Below, piece after piece: positions 11,881 to 22,182 of a stretch of 64,000 nt of DNA. This stretch comes from Nissolia schottii. Taxonomy: Eukaryota; Streptophyta; Magnoliopsida; Fabales; Fabaceae. The stretch spans positions 84,011 to 148,010 of the forward strand of contig QANU01005145.1 of NCBI GenBank assembly GCA_003254905.1. Reading direction: 5' to 3'. Within the stretch, counting starts at the first letter, position 1; every line of letters begins with the position of its first letter. The position numbers and the translations under genes are program-made. The notes beneath the pieces were generated by a model. It saw only the letters and a list, made by a program, of their open reading frames with translations. It had not been told where the DNA came from and did not search any database.

Positions 11881-12714
11881 TTTTCTAATGGGTTGTCAAC
11901 CCTAAGGGTCATCTTATGATTCCCTAACAGTCATCTTAAATTATTTCTAGTTTTCTTTATGCATTGGGTTAATCCAAACACAAGGTCCATCAAAGTATCC
12001 ACTTATTTATTAATTTTTTTTTTTCACATACTTTAGATTTGATTTCCTCCTACGGTTTCCGAGGTTCCGCTAATTGCCGTCTTCCTCTCGATCTTCCTAA
12101 TTAATCAAACCGGGGCAAATTGTCTATTTGACCCATAAGTTCCAAAGGTTTCTCCTTACTATGGTATGGTTATTCCCTATCACCCTTGCTAAACTCCCTT
12201 AGTGCTTTCAACTCCGTTCCCCTTAATTATTCTTTCGAACCAACGATTTGGATTCAAAGATATATTCTACTTTATCAGCTTTTTCTCCTGACTACCTTGA
12301 CCAACCGCACTCCCATCTCTTCCACCCTATAGTATTCTTGGGGTAGGGAATTTGGTTGGGGATCCTAGTTCAAAGGACGTGTACCAAGGGAAATTACTTA
12401 TTTGTTTGGGGAAATTTAAACTTATGGCGAAGGTAAGGGTATACTAAACCCATAAGATTTCTATCAGTCTCTTCTCTATAAGGGTTCTACCTATCTCCGT
12501 ACTTATAATTTGTTTCCAAGCTTTGTCTGGCTTCTACGTCACTCCCTACTTCTTCTGATTAACGAGATTTAGTCTTGATAATCTATTTGACTTTTAAGTT
12601 TCCTACGGGTTGTCGCTTGCCTTTACTATGTTGAATCCGTTGTTTCTTGTGATCTTCCTTAAACTAGTTAGGATCTCTATTAAAGTTGGTTTGTTTTAAA
12701 ACGTAAAGTAACAG
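11881..12714. other. stretch without recognised gene
   Basis: It probably belongs to the 5' internal part of the Gypsy remnant, since it lies upstream of gag on the minus strand, but no domain or LTR could be recognised. No long open frame is present. The Gypsy 5' LTR is missing. Confidence 0.35.
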
Positions 12715-13270
12715 TGATTGTGTGATTCATGTGAATATTGGTCAGCCACAAGGAAGATCAGTGTTTGACCGAATTGTATCAACACTTGTGATAATCATAA
12801 GATCCATATTTAATGGTATTTCATGATTGGTTTTGATATATAGCCTAATAATTTTTAATTGAGTTAATTGAAATAGCATATTGCCAAAGTAACATCTGTT
12901 ATGTAAATTAGCTTAATTGAAATTATATGGATGATTGTATAGATTTATTTATATGAATTGTACTCATCCCAAAGGAAGACACAATTTGACCAGTGTGCCT
13001 TTTCATGTATTTTTTTGGTCGTCGTTTCTCTTTGACGTCAATATTTGCCGTTTAAGTTTAACTCTAGCAAAGGAGAGTGAAGATTCCAACTAGGCCACAG
13101 AGGGGGTGGCCGACTGACTTGGAAAGAGGATACTTGTGAGATTTTACTTTAGAATTTAGAGTTTGAGGTTTTCTTCATACGATTAATACATTATCTTAGT
13201 TATTAATAAATGACTTAAAAATTTAAATTTTTGTCATTATCTAGATTAACAAGATATAAATTTCCTTCTT
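12715..13270 (+). mobile_element. Copia leader, second part (beyond the Gypsy insertion)
   Basis: It carries two further copies (about 12740-12780 and 12961-13000) of the motif found at 7571, 7650 and 7748 (CAGCCCAAAGGAAG with a TTTGRCC partner). This indicates that the Copia leader was split by the Gypsy element. The right limit is unclear. No gag start was recognised. Confidence 0.45.
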
Positions 13271-14190
13271 GATGGCAGAGGCTCTGCGGATAGGGTGGTA
13301 TTTTTTAAGAAACAACATTTTCATTCCAAGTCAGCTGTTGATAGCATGATGTGGGATGCTATAATACCAATCATAGGCCCCCACCTTCAAGAGAGAAAAG
13401 GAAAGCTTTAGGGGGCATGTGGTTCGCGGAATCTTTTCACATTTTCGAGAATGTGACTATGGAATGCAGTATTCTCATGTTTGGTTTAAGGTTTTAAAAA
13501 ACATTCGTGGGTAACTTGCATTCTCGAGAATGAAAATTACCTCATTTTCATTCCTATTTCCCCCATGGGATTTAGATTCCCATGGGATTGGAATGTTTTG
13601 ACACATGAAAAGACCAAATTGACCCAAACCTCATACCATAGGTCCACACTACCTATCGGTTGACCACCGCCAATTGACAACGACAACCACCAACCAGTGA
13701 TGGACGATCGCTGACCAGCCGGCAAAAGACCACCACCGACTGCGATGAACATTCGTTGGCCGCAATGGACCATCGTCGGTCGACAACGGACCACCGCTTG
13801 ACCATCGAAGGACCACTGTGGACGGTGACGAACCCTGCGGATGGTGGCAGACCATCGTTGGACCACCACCGCAGATGGCGGTAGACCACCGCCGAACGGC
13901 GGTAGAACACCGCGGTACATGTTTTGTCATGGGTATTTTTGTAAAAATATATTGTAATCTTAAGAACGTTGCTAAAAGTTCAATTTGCAATCAAACGCTT
14001 TCAAAACATATTATTGAAAAAACTTATTCTAGGAATAGCATTCCTGAGAATAGTGGAATAGTATTCTTGGGAATAATATTCTTGGAAATAAAAAAGATTC
14101 TGCGAACCACACACCCCTTATGCTTCACATTCTCGGGGGTGACATTTTGGGGCTTCATAGTATTACAGGTCATGTTGAATTGCTTCAAGT
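13271..14190 (+). pseudogene. unrecognised exon-like coding fragment split by a MITE
   Basis: From 13271 the plus strand is open for 47 codons and includes RVVFFKKQHFHSKSAVDSMM and WDAIIPIIGPHLQERKGKLY. Removing the element at 13411-14117 with one TTA copy joins this directly to YASHSR. After a one-base frameshift in a G run at about 14137 it continues as DILGLHSITGHVELLQ. The continuity across the insertion site supports both a former coding region and the element's edges. I do not recognise the protein. It may be a captured gene fragment or an old exon, and it is clearly broken now. Confidence 0.35.
13411..14117. mobile_element. PIF/Harbinger-like TIR element, 707 bp
   Basis: The left end GGGGGCATGTGGTTCGCGGA and the right end (complement GGGGTGTGTGGTTCGCAGAA) form terminal inverted repeats. 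It is flanked by TTA at 13408-13410 and 14118-14120, the 3-bp duplication of PIF/Harbinger elements. The interior at about 13620-13920 is GC-rich and made of degenerate GGACCACCG-type repeats, unlike the AT-rich ends, so it may be captured or expanded sequence. No transposase is encoded. Confidence 0.75.
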
Positions 14191-14610
14191 GATGGTGTGA
14201 TTTTTTGATGCTAGGTTAGTGAACTTGGGAAAATGATGTAAGAAGCCCGATCTTAACTCGCAGTTCATGATTGCACCAGGAAACAGTACACCAGATGGCT
14301 CGTACAAATAGTCAGGTGTAGCCAACTCCCTCCATGTCTGATGTTGGTTCTCCATATTAACTGTAACAAGAATGAACGGATAAAAAACAACAACAGGTTC
14401 CTCTTATTGTCTCCTTTCTTGACTGTATGCCTTAGTGTCCTTTCGATTTCAGGGTCAAAAGGAACTAATGTTATATCAGATAAGGAATAAGTCATACACG
14501 AGAACCACACAAAAAAAAAAGAAGTAAAAAGAAAACTAATTTGTTGTTTTTTTTTTCTAAAAACTAAACAAATAAAAAAATCAAATCAAAATAAAAAACA
14601 ATTGGCTAAA

Positions 14611-15060
14611 TTGCTACCCTGGCAACAACGCCAAATTTGACATGAATAACTGTCACCTATCTTTTAGTCAAATAAATTAAGAAAGTCAACCAATTATATG
14701 CAATATAGGACAACTTAGGTTGTCTCACAAGGAAGCAATTTTACCAATAAGAGTAATATTGGGGTTGTTCAATTGCAATTCAAGAGATTACAATTAATAA
14801 TGATAAGATGCAATATCATTTATACGATTACTCATAGATCAAGGATTAATTATCATAGGTTTCACATATCAATGTTCATAAAAAAGAGTTGTTTATTAGT
14901 TAGAGATCTCCAATTAACATGCAATTCACCTAAAGAGATTACGATCACATTCTCCTAAAAATTAACTAATACAAGTGTTGTAATTTCTCATCTATAAAAG
15001 AGGCAAGTTCATACTATTTTCAAAGTGTCTTGAATCATGTGTTTCTCTACTTTAAAGAAG
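14611..15060 (-). mobile_element. degraded Athila-like LTR end with primer-binding site
   Basis: At about 14618-14634 the minus strand reads TGGCGTTGTTGCCAGGG. This resembles TGGCGCCGTTGCCGGGG, the usual primer-binding region of Athila-type Gypsy elements. The adjoining sequence from 14638 would be the end of the LTR. Several words match the LTR-like insertion at 25722-27144, for example CTTAGGTTGTCTCACAAGGAAG against CTAGGTTGTCTCTCAAGGAAG (given in part). The distal end of the LTR is not visible. Confidence 0.5.
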
Positions 15061-15066
15061 TATTAA

Positions 15067-15435
15067 GATTGTGTTCGGGTATTGAGATAGGATAATGATA
15101 CAGAGACATAGGGATAAAAACATAAAAACATAAGAGGACAAGTCAGTTTTGTATTCTGTTTGGTGACAGTGTACAAGACACACTTATTTGTATCTATATC
15201 TTGTTTGGTTTAATAGAGATGACATAGAAAATACTCTCTAAATGAGTTAAAATACTTTTATTGCATTAACTTAATATAAAAAAACACATCTTAATATGAA
15301 AGATTATGGCTCCGTGTCTTAGTAAAACGAAAGTATAGAAAATACATAAATTTTTTGTTTTGAAACAAATTTTTATCTATTTAAATAAAAAAACAAAATT
15401 TTTATCTATGTGTCTCAATAAACAATTAAACTACC
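15067..15435. mobile_element. Tourist-like MITE, copy 1
   Basis: This 369-bp element is related to those at 42126-42519 and 50931-51325. Shared features are a start like GATTGTGTTCGGGTATTGAG, internal ATACAGAGACA, and the block TTGGTGACAGTGTACAAGAC. Flanks are TAA (left) and TAG (right), a near match to the TWA duplication of PIF/Harbinger MITEs. Its inverted termini are more decayed than in the other two copies. Confidence 0.65.
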
Positions 15436-16120
15436 TAGCTAAGTGTCAAAAGAGAGGCTTCATAATGTTAGCTTCAAAGTAATGATTATATGCGATCTAT
15501 TTTGTGTTGAGTTTATGACGTTGATGTGATAAAAGCCTGGGCTGGTTTTCACCTGGATAAAGGCAAAAACTTTAAGTGAGCTAGTTCCAAGGGATAAAAG
15601 GGACAAAAGAGAATCAAATTCACACCACATAGTTAATGAATATAGTGAATTACTACCATACAACACCTCGTGGTTATTAGGCCAACTAGCTAAGCACACA
15701 TTAGCTTCATTCAATTTTCAAATCTAGCTACCAAGAAAATGCTTTGGCTAGCCTACTACTTCATTAAATTTTGGCCCCTATTTGAACCTACTCTTTAGTG
15801 CAATTTTTCTATCCAAATTTGAAAGTGCGTTTAAGATGAAACGAGAGTAAAATTCTTATTATTGAGCTTGTAACAATATATTATTAAATTGTATATAACG
15901 TATATGTTTAAATTTCATTCCCAAAAATTGTGAGAGCAATTTGTCTAACAATTTTAGATCAACAAAAAAAAATGTTTACACAGCTTGGTTAATTGAATGT
16001 TTTGGTTCATTGTTAATATCAAGTAACAAGCTTAGTTTACCTTCTAATAAGGGTATGCATAGATCGATGATTAAGGATGAAGTGGAATGTAGTAGCTACA
16101 GTTTCAATATTGTTTGAGTT
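15436..16120. other. stretch without recognised gene
   Basis: It is AT-rich with no convincing coding frame. At about 15720-15775 the words GCTTTGGCTAGCCTACTACT and TTCATTAAATTTTGGCCCC resemble the distal edge of the phylloplanin duplication units (near 32280-32310 and 45310-45345). A third remnant of that unit may therefore lie here. Confidence 0.4.
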
Positions 16121-18714
16121 ATTATTTCATCCAATTTCATTCCATATCCCTTTTTTTTTTCTCTTCAAATTGGGAAGTAAAAGATGAAATGAGAGTAAAA
16201 TTCAAATTGTTTCATTCGATTTCGCTGCTGTATTATTTCCAAACAAGGAAGTAAAATAGAAATATTATTTGAACATGGTATATTATGTGTGGATATATTT
16301 AGTATAGATATAATATATTATGGAATTCTATGAGTTTATGATTTTACTACACAAAATAAGTTAATACTCATGTAAACTCTTTTTTAGGAAACTCATACGA
16401 GTTTAAGTAAACTCTCAATTTTATTAGAGAGTTTACAAGTTGAAATTTACTTACGAGTTTACTCTAAAATATATAAATTTGGTAACTTTGTTATATACTT
16501 AGTTAACTTTGTGTGCGTTAGACAATATCTATTGAGTTTATTAAGATAATTTTATATATTTATCATAATTGAGCTAAGTTTATCAAATTATAAAGTAATA
16601 CATGTACAAAATTAAGTACGACATAAATAAGTATCATGCATTAAAATATATTTTATGATATTTCTTTTATTTATTTTATTTTAAAGTTAACATTATCTAT
16701 TGTCAATTATGAATACAAAATTTAATCATGTTTAGTTCCTAATTATATTACTTATAATATATATTTTTTTACATATATAAACTCGTAACATTCGAATTTG
16801 CTAAAACTTCTCAAATTTATTTAAACCCTCAAATTTGATAATGTTAATATGGGTATGGTAGTACACAAGTATCATGGTAAACCGAGTGTTAAAGTACAAC
16901 AATATCAAGATAAAAAAGTATTGTGAATATTTATGTGAAAGGTATATTATTATATTTAACCGGTTAAGAAAATTGAACCAATCGAGAGAAGGGTTTAATT
17001 GTTCACCTAGTTTAACTGAAGAGTTTGATTGCAGGATAATAAAATTTATATTTTATTATTTAGAAATATATATATATATATATATATAACATATAATTAA
17101 TTATATGCTATAAAATAAATAAAAATTATTTAACAATATAAATATATTGTATACCAAAATTTTTAACATAAAAAAGCTATTAAAAAGGTGTTAGAAAGCA
17201 AACAATTATACTAAGTCATTAACATTAGCATAACCAAAAACATAATATATTGTTCATAGATCAAGCAAAACATAATCCAACGACGGGGTTTTGATTATAG
17301 TTATGTAAACAGATAGAAAAGATATCATGTTACGCTATTACTAAAAACTTAGGTATGAAAATTTGAAAACTTAAAAAAAAAAAAAATATTAGTTCTGGTT
17401 TAAAATATAATGAGCCGATTGTCCGGATTAATTTTGTTTCGATTTGAATTTTTGGATTCATTGGATCAATCTAATCCGATTTGTTCCCTTCAAATTGGGA
17501 AGTATACGATGGAATGAGAGGTAAAATTTACATTATTTATTCTCAAACCCTCCATTGTACTTTCAGTCAAAGTAGTAAAATGTTCTCTCTATTCCACTGT
17601 TTGATATCCAAAGAAAAGTGTAAGATTTTTCTTTTTAACTTCAGAATTTACGATCAATAAAATTTAAGCATAAGACTTCATGAATGTTACCCAAACTCCT
17701 CACTACTAAACTAATTCTAGTAGCTTAGAAAGGTATGCGATTGATCTATTCCATTTCATCCCATTAATCTATAATTTCAACTCACCTAAATTAAATTAAA
17801 AACCTAAAGCCAGTCTTGCAATTTGAGCTAATATAGAGCTCTTCTCTTCATAGTCTATATGTAATGATGAATTTGTCTATCCCTAAGCTGCTACACGAAA
17901 CAATCGACATTCAAGTTGGAACACAAAAGTTTACTCAATATAGTTCTAGCTAAAACTAGTCCCGTTCGCATTTGATGAGATTAGGTGACCTTCAACTATA
18001 CATATTTAGTTAATATATCACAAGAGTTATATATAGATATAATAAGGAAACGATAACTTCACTCCCTTTAGGTGAAGGATGGCAAACTTTTTTCTTTTAA
18101 TTGGACTAAAATCTTTTCTCAATAAATTTAAGTAACGGTGTCCAATTTAATAATTGATGACATCATTAATCATATAAATAAAATTTGCTTTCTCCTAATA
18201 ACTAATAATTTCATTAATACAAAAAAAAAATACCAACACCATGAAAAACTTCTATTTTTTATTTAAAATATAGTACTGTAATCTTTTTTTAATTAAAACC
18301 ATGTAAAAATATTGAGTTTAATTCTATGGGATAAAAGATTAGAGAATAACTTGTTGGGTGAGAGTAGCAATAAAGGGGGAAAAACATGTTTGATTGCACT
18401 TAACTTGGAGGGTGTTTCTATTAATGAGATATATTGAACAAAATTGGTGAAGTGAATGATAAATAAGAGAAAGAGGGAGAGAGTTTTGTGTTTTGGACCC
18501 CTGAATATTACTTAAGGATGTTTATTTGTAATATATTATAGATTAATGATACTGCAAACCGCTTACCAACTAATGGGCTTCATATTTAATCATATTCTTA
18601 AGAAACTTTTTGACACCTAATATATGTGATTTTGTGACATAATTTTAAGGTTAGTTTGAACTTTCATTTTGCTAAATCTTCCGCCATAAATGGTACCACA
18701 ACTAGCATAACAGA

Positions 18715-18880
18715 AACCAACTTTTTTTATAAAAGAAAAGGTGTTGTGAGCCTAATAATAACAACACAAGTTCCACATCGAACAACAAAAGGATGGGAAA
18801 CCAACCTTTTTTTTATAAAAGAAAAGGTGTTGTGAGCCTAATAATAACAACACAAGTTCCACATCGAACAACATAAAGGA
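18715..18880. repeat. tandem duplication of an ~84-bp unit
   Basis: Two head-to-tail units run from GAAACCAACTTTTTTTATAA through AACAACACAAGTTCCACATC. Copy 1 of the segment has only one full unit (about 2731-2800) plus an upstream partial one. Confidence 0.7.
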
Positions 18881-18984
18881 GGAAACAAATATTTTAATAA
18901 AATTTTGATTTAATGGTTCATTGGTCTGGTGCACTCTGTTCACGTTTTTTTATTGGTTTGTTTATTGTTGAATATTAGTGAATT

Positions 18985-19481
18985 GAATAGTTGTAGAATT
19001 ATTTGCGAAGTTTTTGTCATATTGCTTGCAAAATTTGTTGGGGTTTAAAAAAAGCTACAAATTTTGATACGACGTGTAAAATTTGTTGCAAAATTTACAT
19101 GTATAATTTCCAATAAAAATTGTTGGGAATTCTACCTGCAAAAATTATTCCAAAATTTACCTGCAAAATTGTTGCAAAATCTACCTGCAAATTTCGTTGT
19201 GAAATGTTTTATGCGAAAAACATATCAAAATTTGTAGCAAAATTCCTCCCAAATAGTCAACTGGCCACAAAAATTATCTGAGGAATTTTGCAGTTTCCTA
19301 CACCAGAAAATCTGCAGGTAAGTACCTGTGGTTTTCGAAATTCACAACTACCATTTATCTACCACCTTATAACTTGTGAATTCCAATTCGTAGGAAAATA
19401 GCAAGAAACGTGATTACTTGCAAAATTTTAAGGCAAAATTCACAACAAAATTTGCAAGTAATAACAATTTTTTTTGTAGTG
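18985..19481. mobile_element. CACTA-type transposon end, copy 2
   Basis: Duplicate of 2930-3420. The terminus here, TTTTTTTTGTAGTG, is the better preserved of the two and gives CACTACAAAAAAAA on the other strand. The interior has the same dense GCAAAATTT words on both strands. Confidence 0.6.
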
Positions 19482-22182
19482 TCAACATTATATGAGAACC
19501 ATAAGATATAATAAAAATATTTAATACAAACACACTATCTCTGTCAAATCGCACTCTCCCTTGTTCTCACTCTCTCTACTCCATTTTTATATCACGTGAG
19601 CTTTTCAACATAATAAAAAAAATGTATCAATACTTATAAAAAATGTATTAATATTTATAAAAAAAATGTATCAACATATTTTTACAACATGCGAGTATCC
19701 AAGGTTATCAAACTCGAGAGTTTAAGTAAACTCATGGAGCCTCCGTAAACTCGTACGAGTTTACCTATTATTAAAAAAATATTTTAAAAAACTATTATGC
19801 TACAAAAATATATTTAATAAAACTTGGAATTCATAAATACTTTAACTCCATAACAAAGCACAAATAAAGATGAAATACATGAGTTCTAAGTTCAATTCAT
19901 ACATAATACATCATTTCAAGTTCGCAACAAAACACACTAAAAGAAAGAGAAAATATAAAGTACTAAACTACAATATAGTTCACATACAAAAGTTTCAATA
20001 CTCAAATCCTCCAACATCATCAATATCATCTCCAATTCTCCATCATCATCTTCCTCTTTATTAGACACAACTTCATTTTCATCAACAATTACATCATCAA
20101 GTATAACAGTTCCAACATCCACATCAATGGGAACATCAGGGATCACATTTTCGGCATTCACTTCAATAGCATGATGTTCACCTTCAACTCCATCAACATT
20201 AGTCTCAGTAGTATGCCCACTAGCAGGATCATTCATTGGTGGTGGTGGTGGTAGTGGTGGTTGATCACTCTCATCATTTGCTTCATAAACATCATCCTCA
20301 GTTCCTTGTTCAGTGATCCATTCATCATCAGAATTGATATCATCAAAAAGAATAATGAAATTTCTCTTTATTTGTTTGCTTTTTAATTTCAAGTTTTACA
20401 TCACATAGACCAAGCCATTCATCTTTTTTTTTTTTGGTGCGAGTGATTTCTTCTTTTTGTATGAACCTAAAATCATAATAAAAGATCCAAAAATTTATTA
20501 TCATACTTATAAGTATGAAAGCAAACAAACAATTATTTCAACTTACAAGCCAAGCCATTTTTATCAAATCATGAAGGTTCATCAAAATCTAGAAGGAGCA
20601 TATTAGAAGGTTATAGTAACATCAATTCATGTGTTCAACAAATCTAAACTACACCCAAGAAGAAAACTTATTCATGATATACATAATATGTCTTGATCGA
20701 AACCACAAAGTTTAAACAAATGAAATATTAAATTATGCTAAATCTAAACAAATCACATTAAGAAAAGAGAAACAAGACTATGGATTAACTTCACTTACCA
20801 TTTCAAATGCGCTCCAATTATGCTCATATCCAGAGGGGCTGCATGTTAAGCTAAGAACACGGATAGCAAACTTCTTCAATTCTGGGCACCTACCACCATA
20901 AAAATCCCACCATTTAGCAGGGAGCATAGTCTTTTGACTGTTCTTTGCAGTGTCAATATCAAACATATCCCTAGCATAATGAAAATCAAGTAGCTGCACA
21001 CTAATGTTGTTCCTCTCAGTCTAATCAGGAACCAATTTTCCCATACAATTATACAATCCTTGTTTGATATCAGCATCATTAGAATTAAAAGTTGGGTCAT
21101 AATGAAAATGGGGATTAAGGTAATAGGCAACAACATGTAAAGACCTATGAATTTGGTCTACCCACCTCTCATCAATAATTTTCAAAATAGGTTCATAATT
21201 GCAAACAAGTACAAATTTAAAAGAACATTACATATTCTTCTATAAGAATAAACAAGACAAAGTTGAACGAAGATTTAATTAGAATTGAAGTATACTTTTT
21301 CTTAACTTGACGAAAGTTGTTCTTTATCCTTTCCTTAGCTGAATGCATTGCATCATATATGAAACCCATAGTTGATTTTTCATCTGAGTCAACCAAACGA
21401 AGGACGGTAATGAGAGAGGAAACAACCTTGAGATAAATGAGTATGTTCTTCTAAAATCGGCTATCCAAAGCTATGTTTTGGATTCTTTTCTCCTCAGCTG
21501 TAAATGCAAATTTACTTGATTTCCACTCCTTTGAGCTAAACATGCTCATCAGTGCCGCCCTGTTGTCATTAAGACAAGATAGAGTCAAATAGGAAGTGGC
21601 AAATCTAGTTGCCCCTGGCTTTGTTTCATGCACCTTTAAGTTTTTTTTTTTCTTCCAAATCCTCCAATATCAAATCAATACAATGCGCAACACATGGAGT
21701 CCAATACAACCTATTCCTTTGTTGCATTAATATTTCTCCGGCAGCTTTATAGTTTGTAGCATTATCTGTAACCACTTGGACTACATTCTCCTCCCCCACA
21801 AAGTTTATAGCATCATCCAACATCTTCAGAACCTTATCAATAGTCTTAGATATGTAAGAAGTGTCCAATGAATACAGGAAAACTGTTCCTTTAGGGCTAT
21901 TCACCAAAAAGTTACAAATACTACGTCTTTTCTTATCTTTCCATCCATCAAACATAATTGAATAACCAAATCTCTTCCACTCCTCCTTAAATTCTTCAAG
22001 AGTTACATCAATATTCTCCACTGTTGTTTTTAGAAGTTTTTCTTTCATGTTATGAAAGGAAGGAGGTTTATAGCCAATTCCATATTTCCCAATCATCTCA
22101 CATAATTTTGCAAACTCATGATTCTTAACAACATTAAAAGGCAAGGCACTTGTGTAGAAGAATATGTCGCACTGGTAATCAA

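Larger units (their letters stand above)
16121..19706. repeat. 3.6 kb segmental duplication, copy 2
   Basis: Direct copy of 1-3643, offset by about 16.1 kb. It contains a second MITE-like stretch (about 16315-16843), the conserved 71-codon frame at 16874-17089, and the CACTA end to 19481. It stops at GAGTATCCAAGG exactly where the hAT element's terminal repeat begins. It is not an LTR pair: the shared segment has no TG...CA ends and no adjoining primer site or polypurine tract. Confidence 0.9.

Noticed and set aside
13537..13990. Overlapping minus- and plus-strand frames rich in tryptophan, valine or arginine
   Set aside because: They are translations of the degenerate ACCACCG repeat block in the PIF-like element, open in several frames at once.
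1..19706. The two 3.6 kb direct repeats as LTRs of one 19.7 kb retrotransposon
   Set aside because: The repeats lack TG...CA edges, have no primer-binding site or polypurine tract beside them, and the right one ends at an hAT terminus. A segmental duplication fits better.
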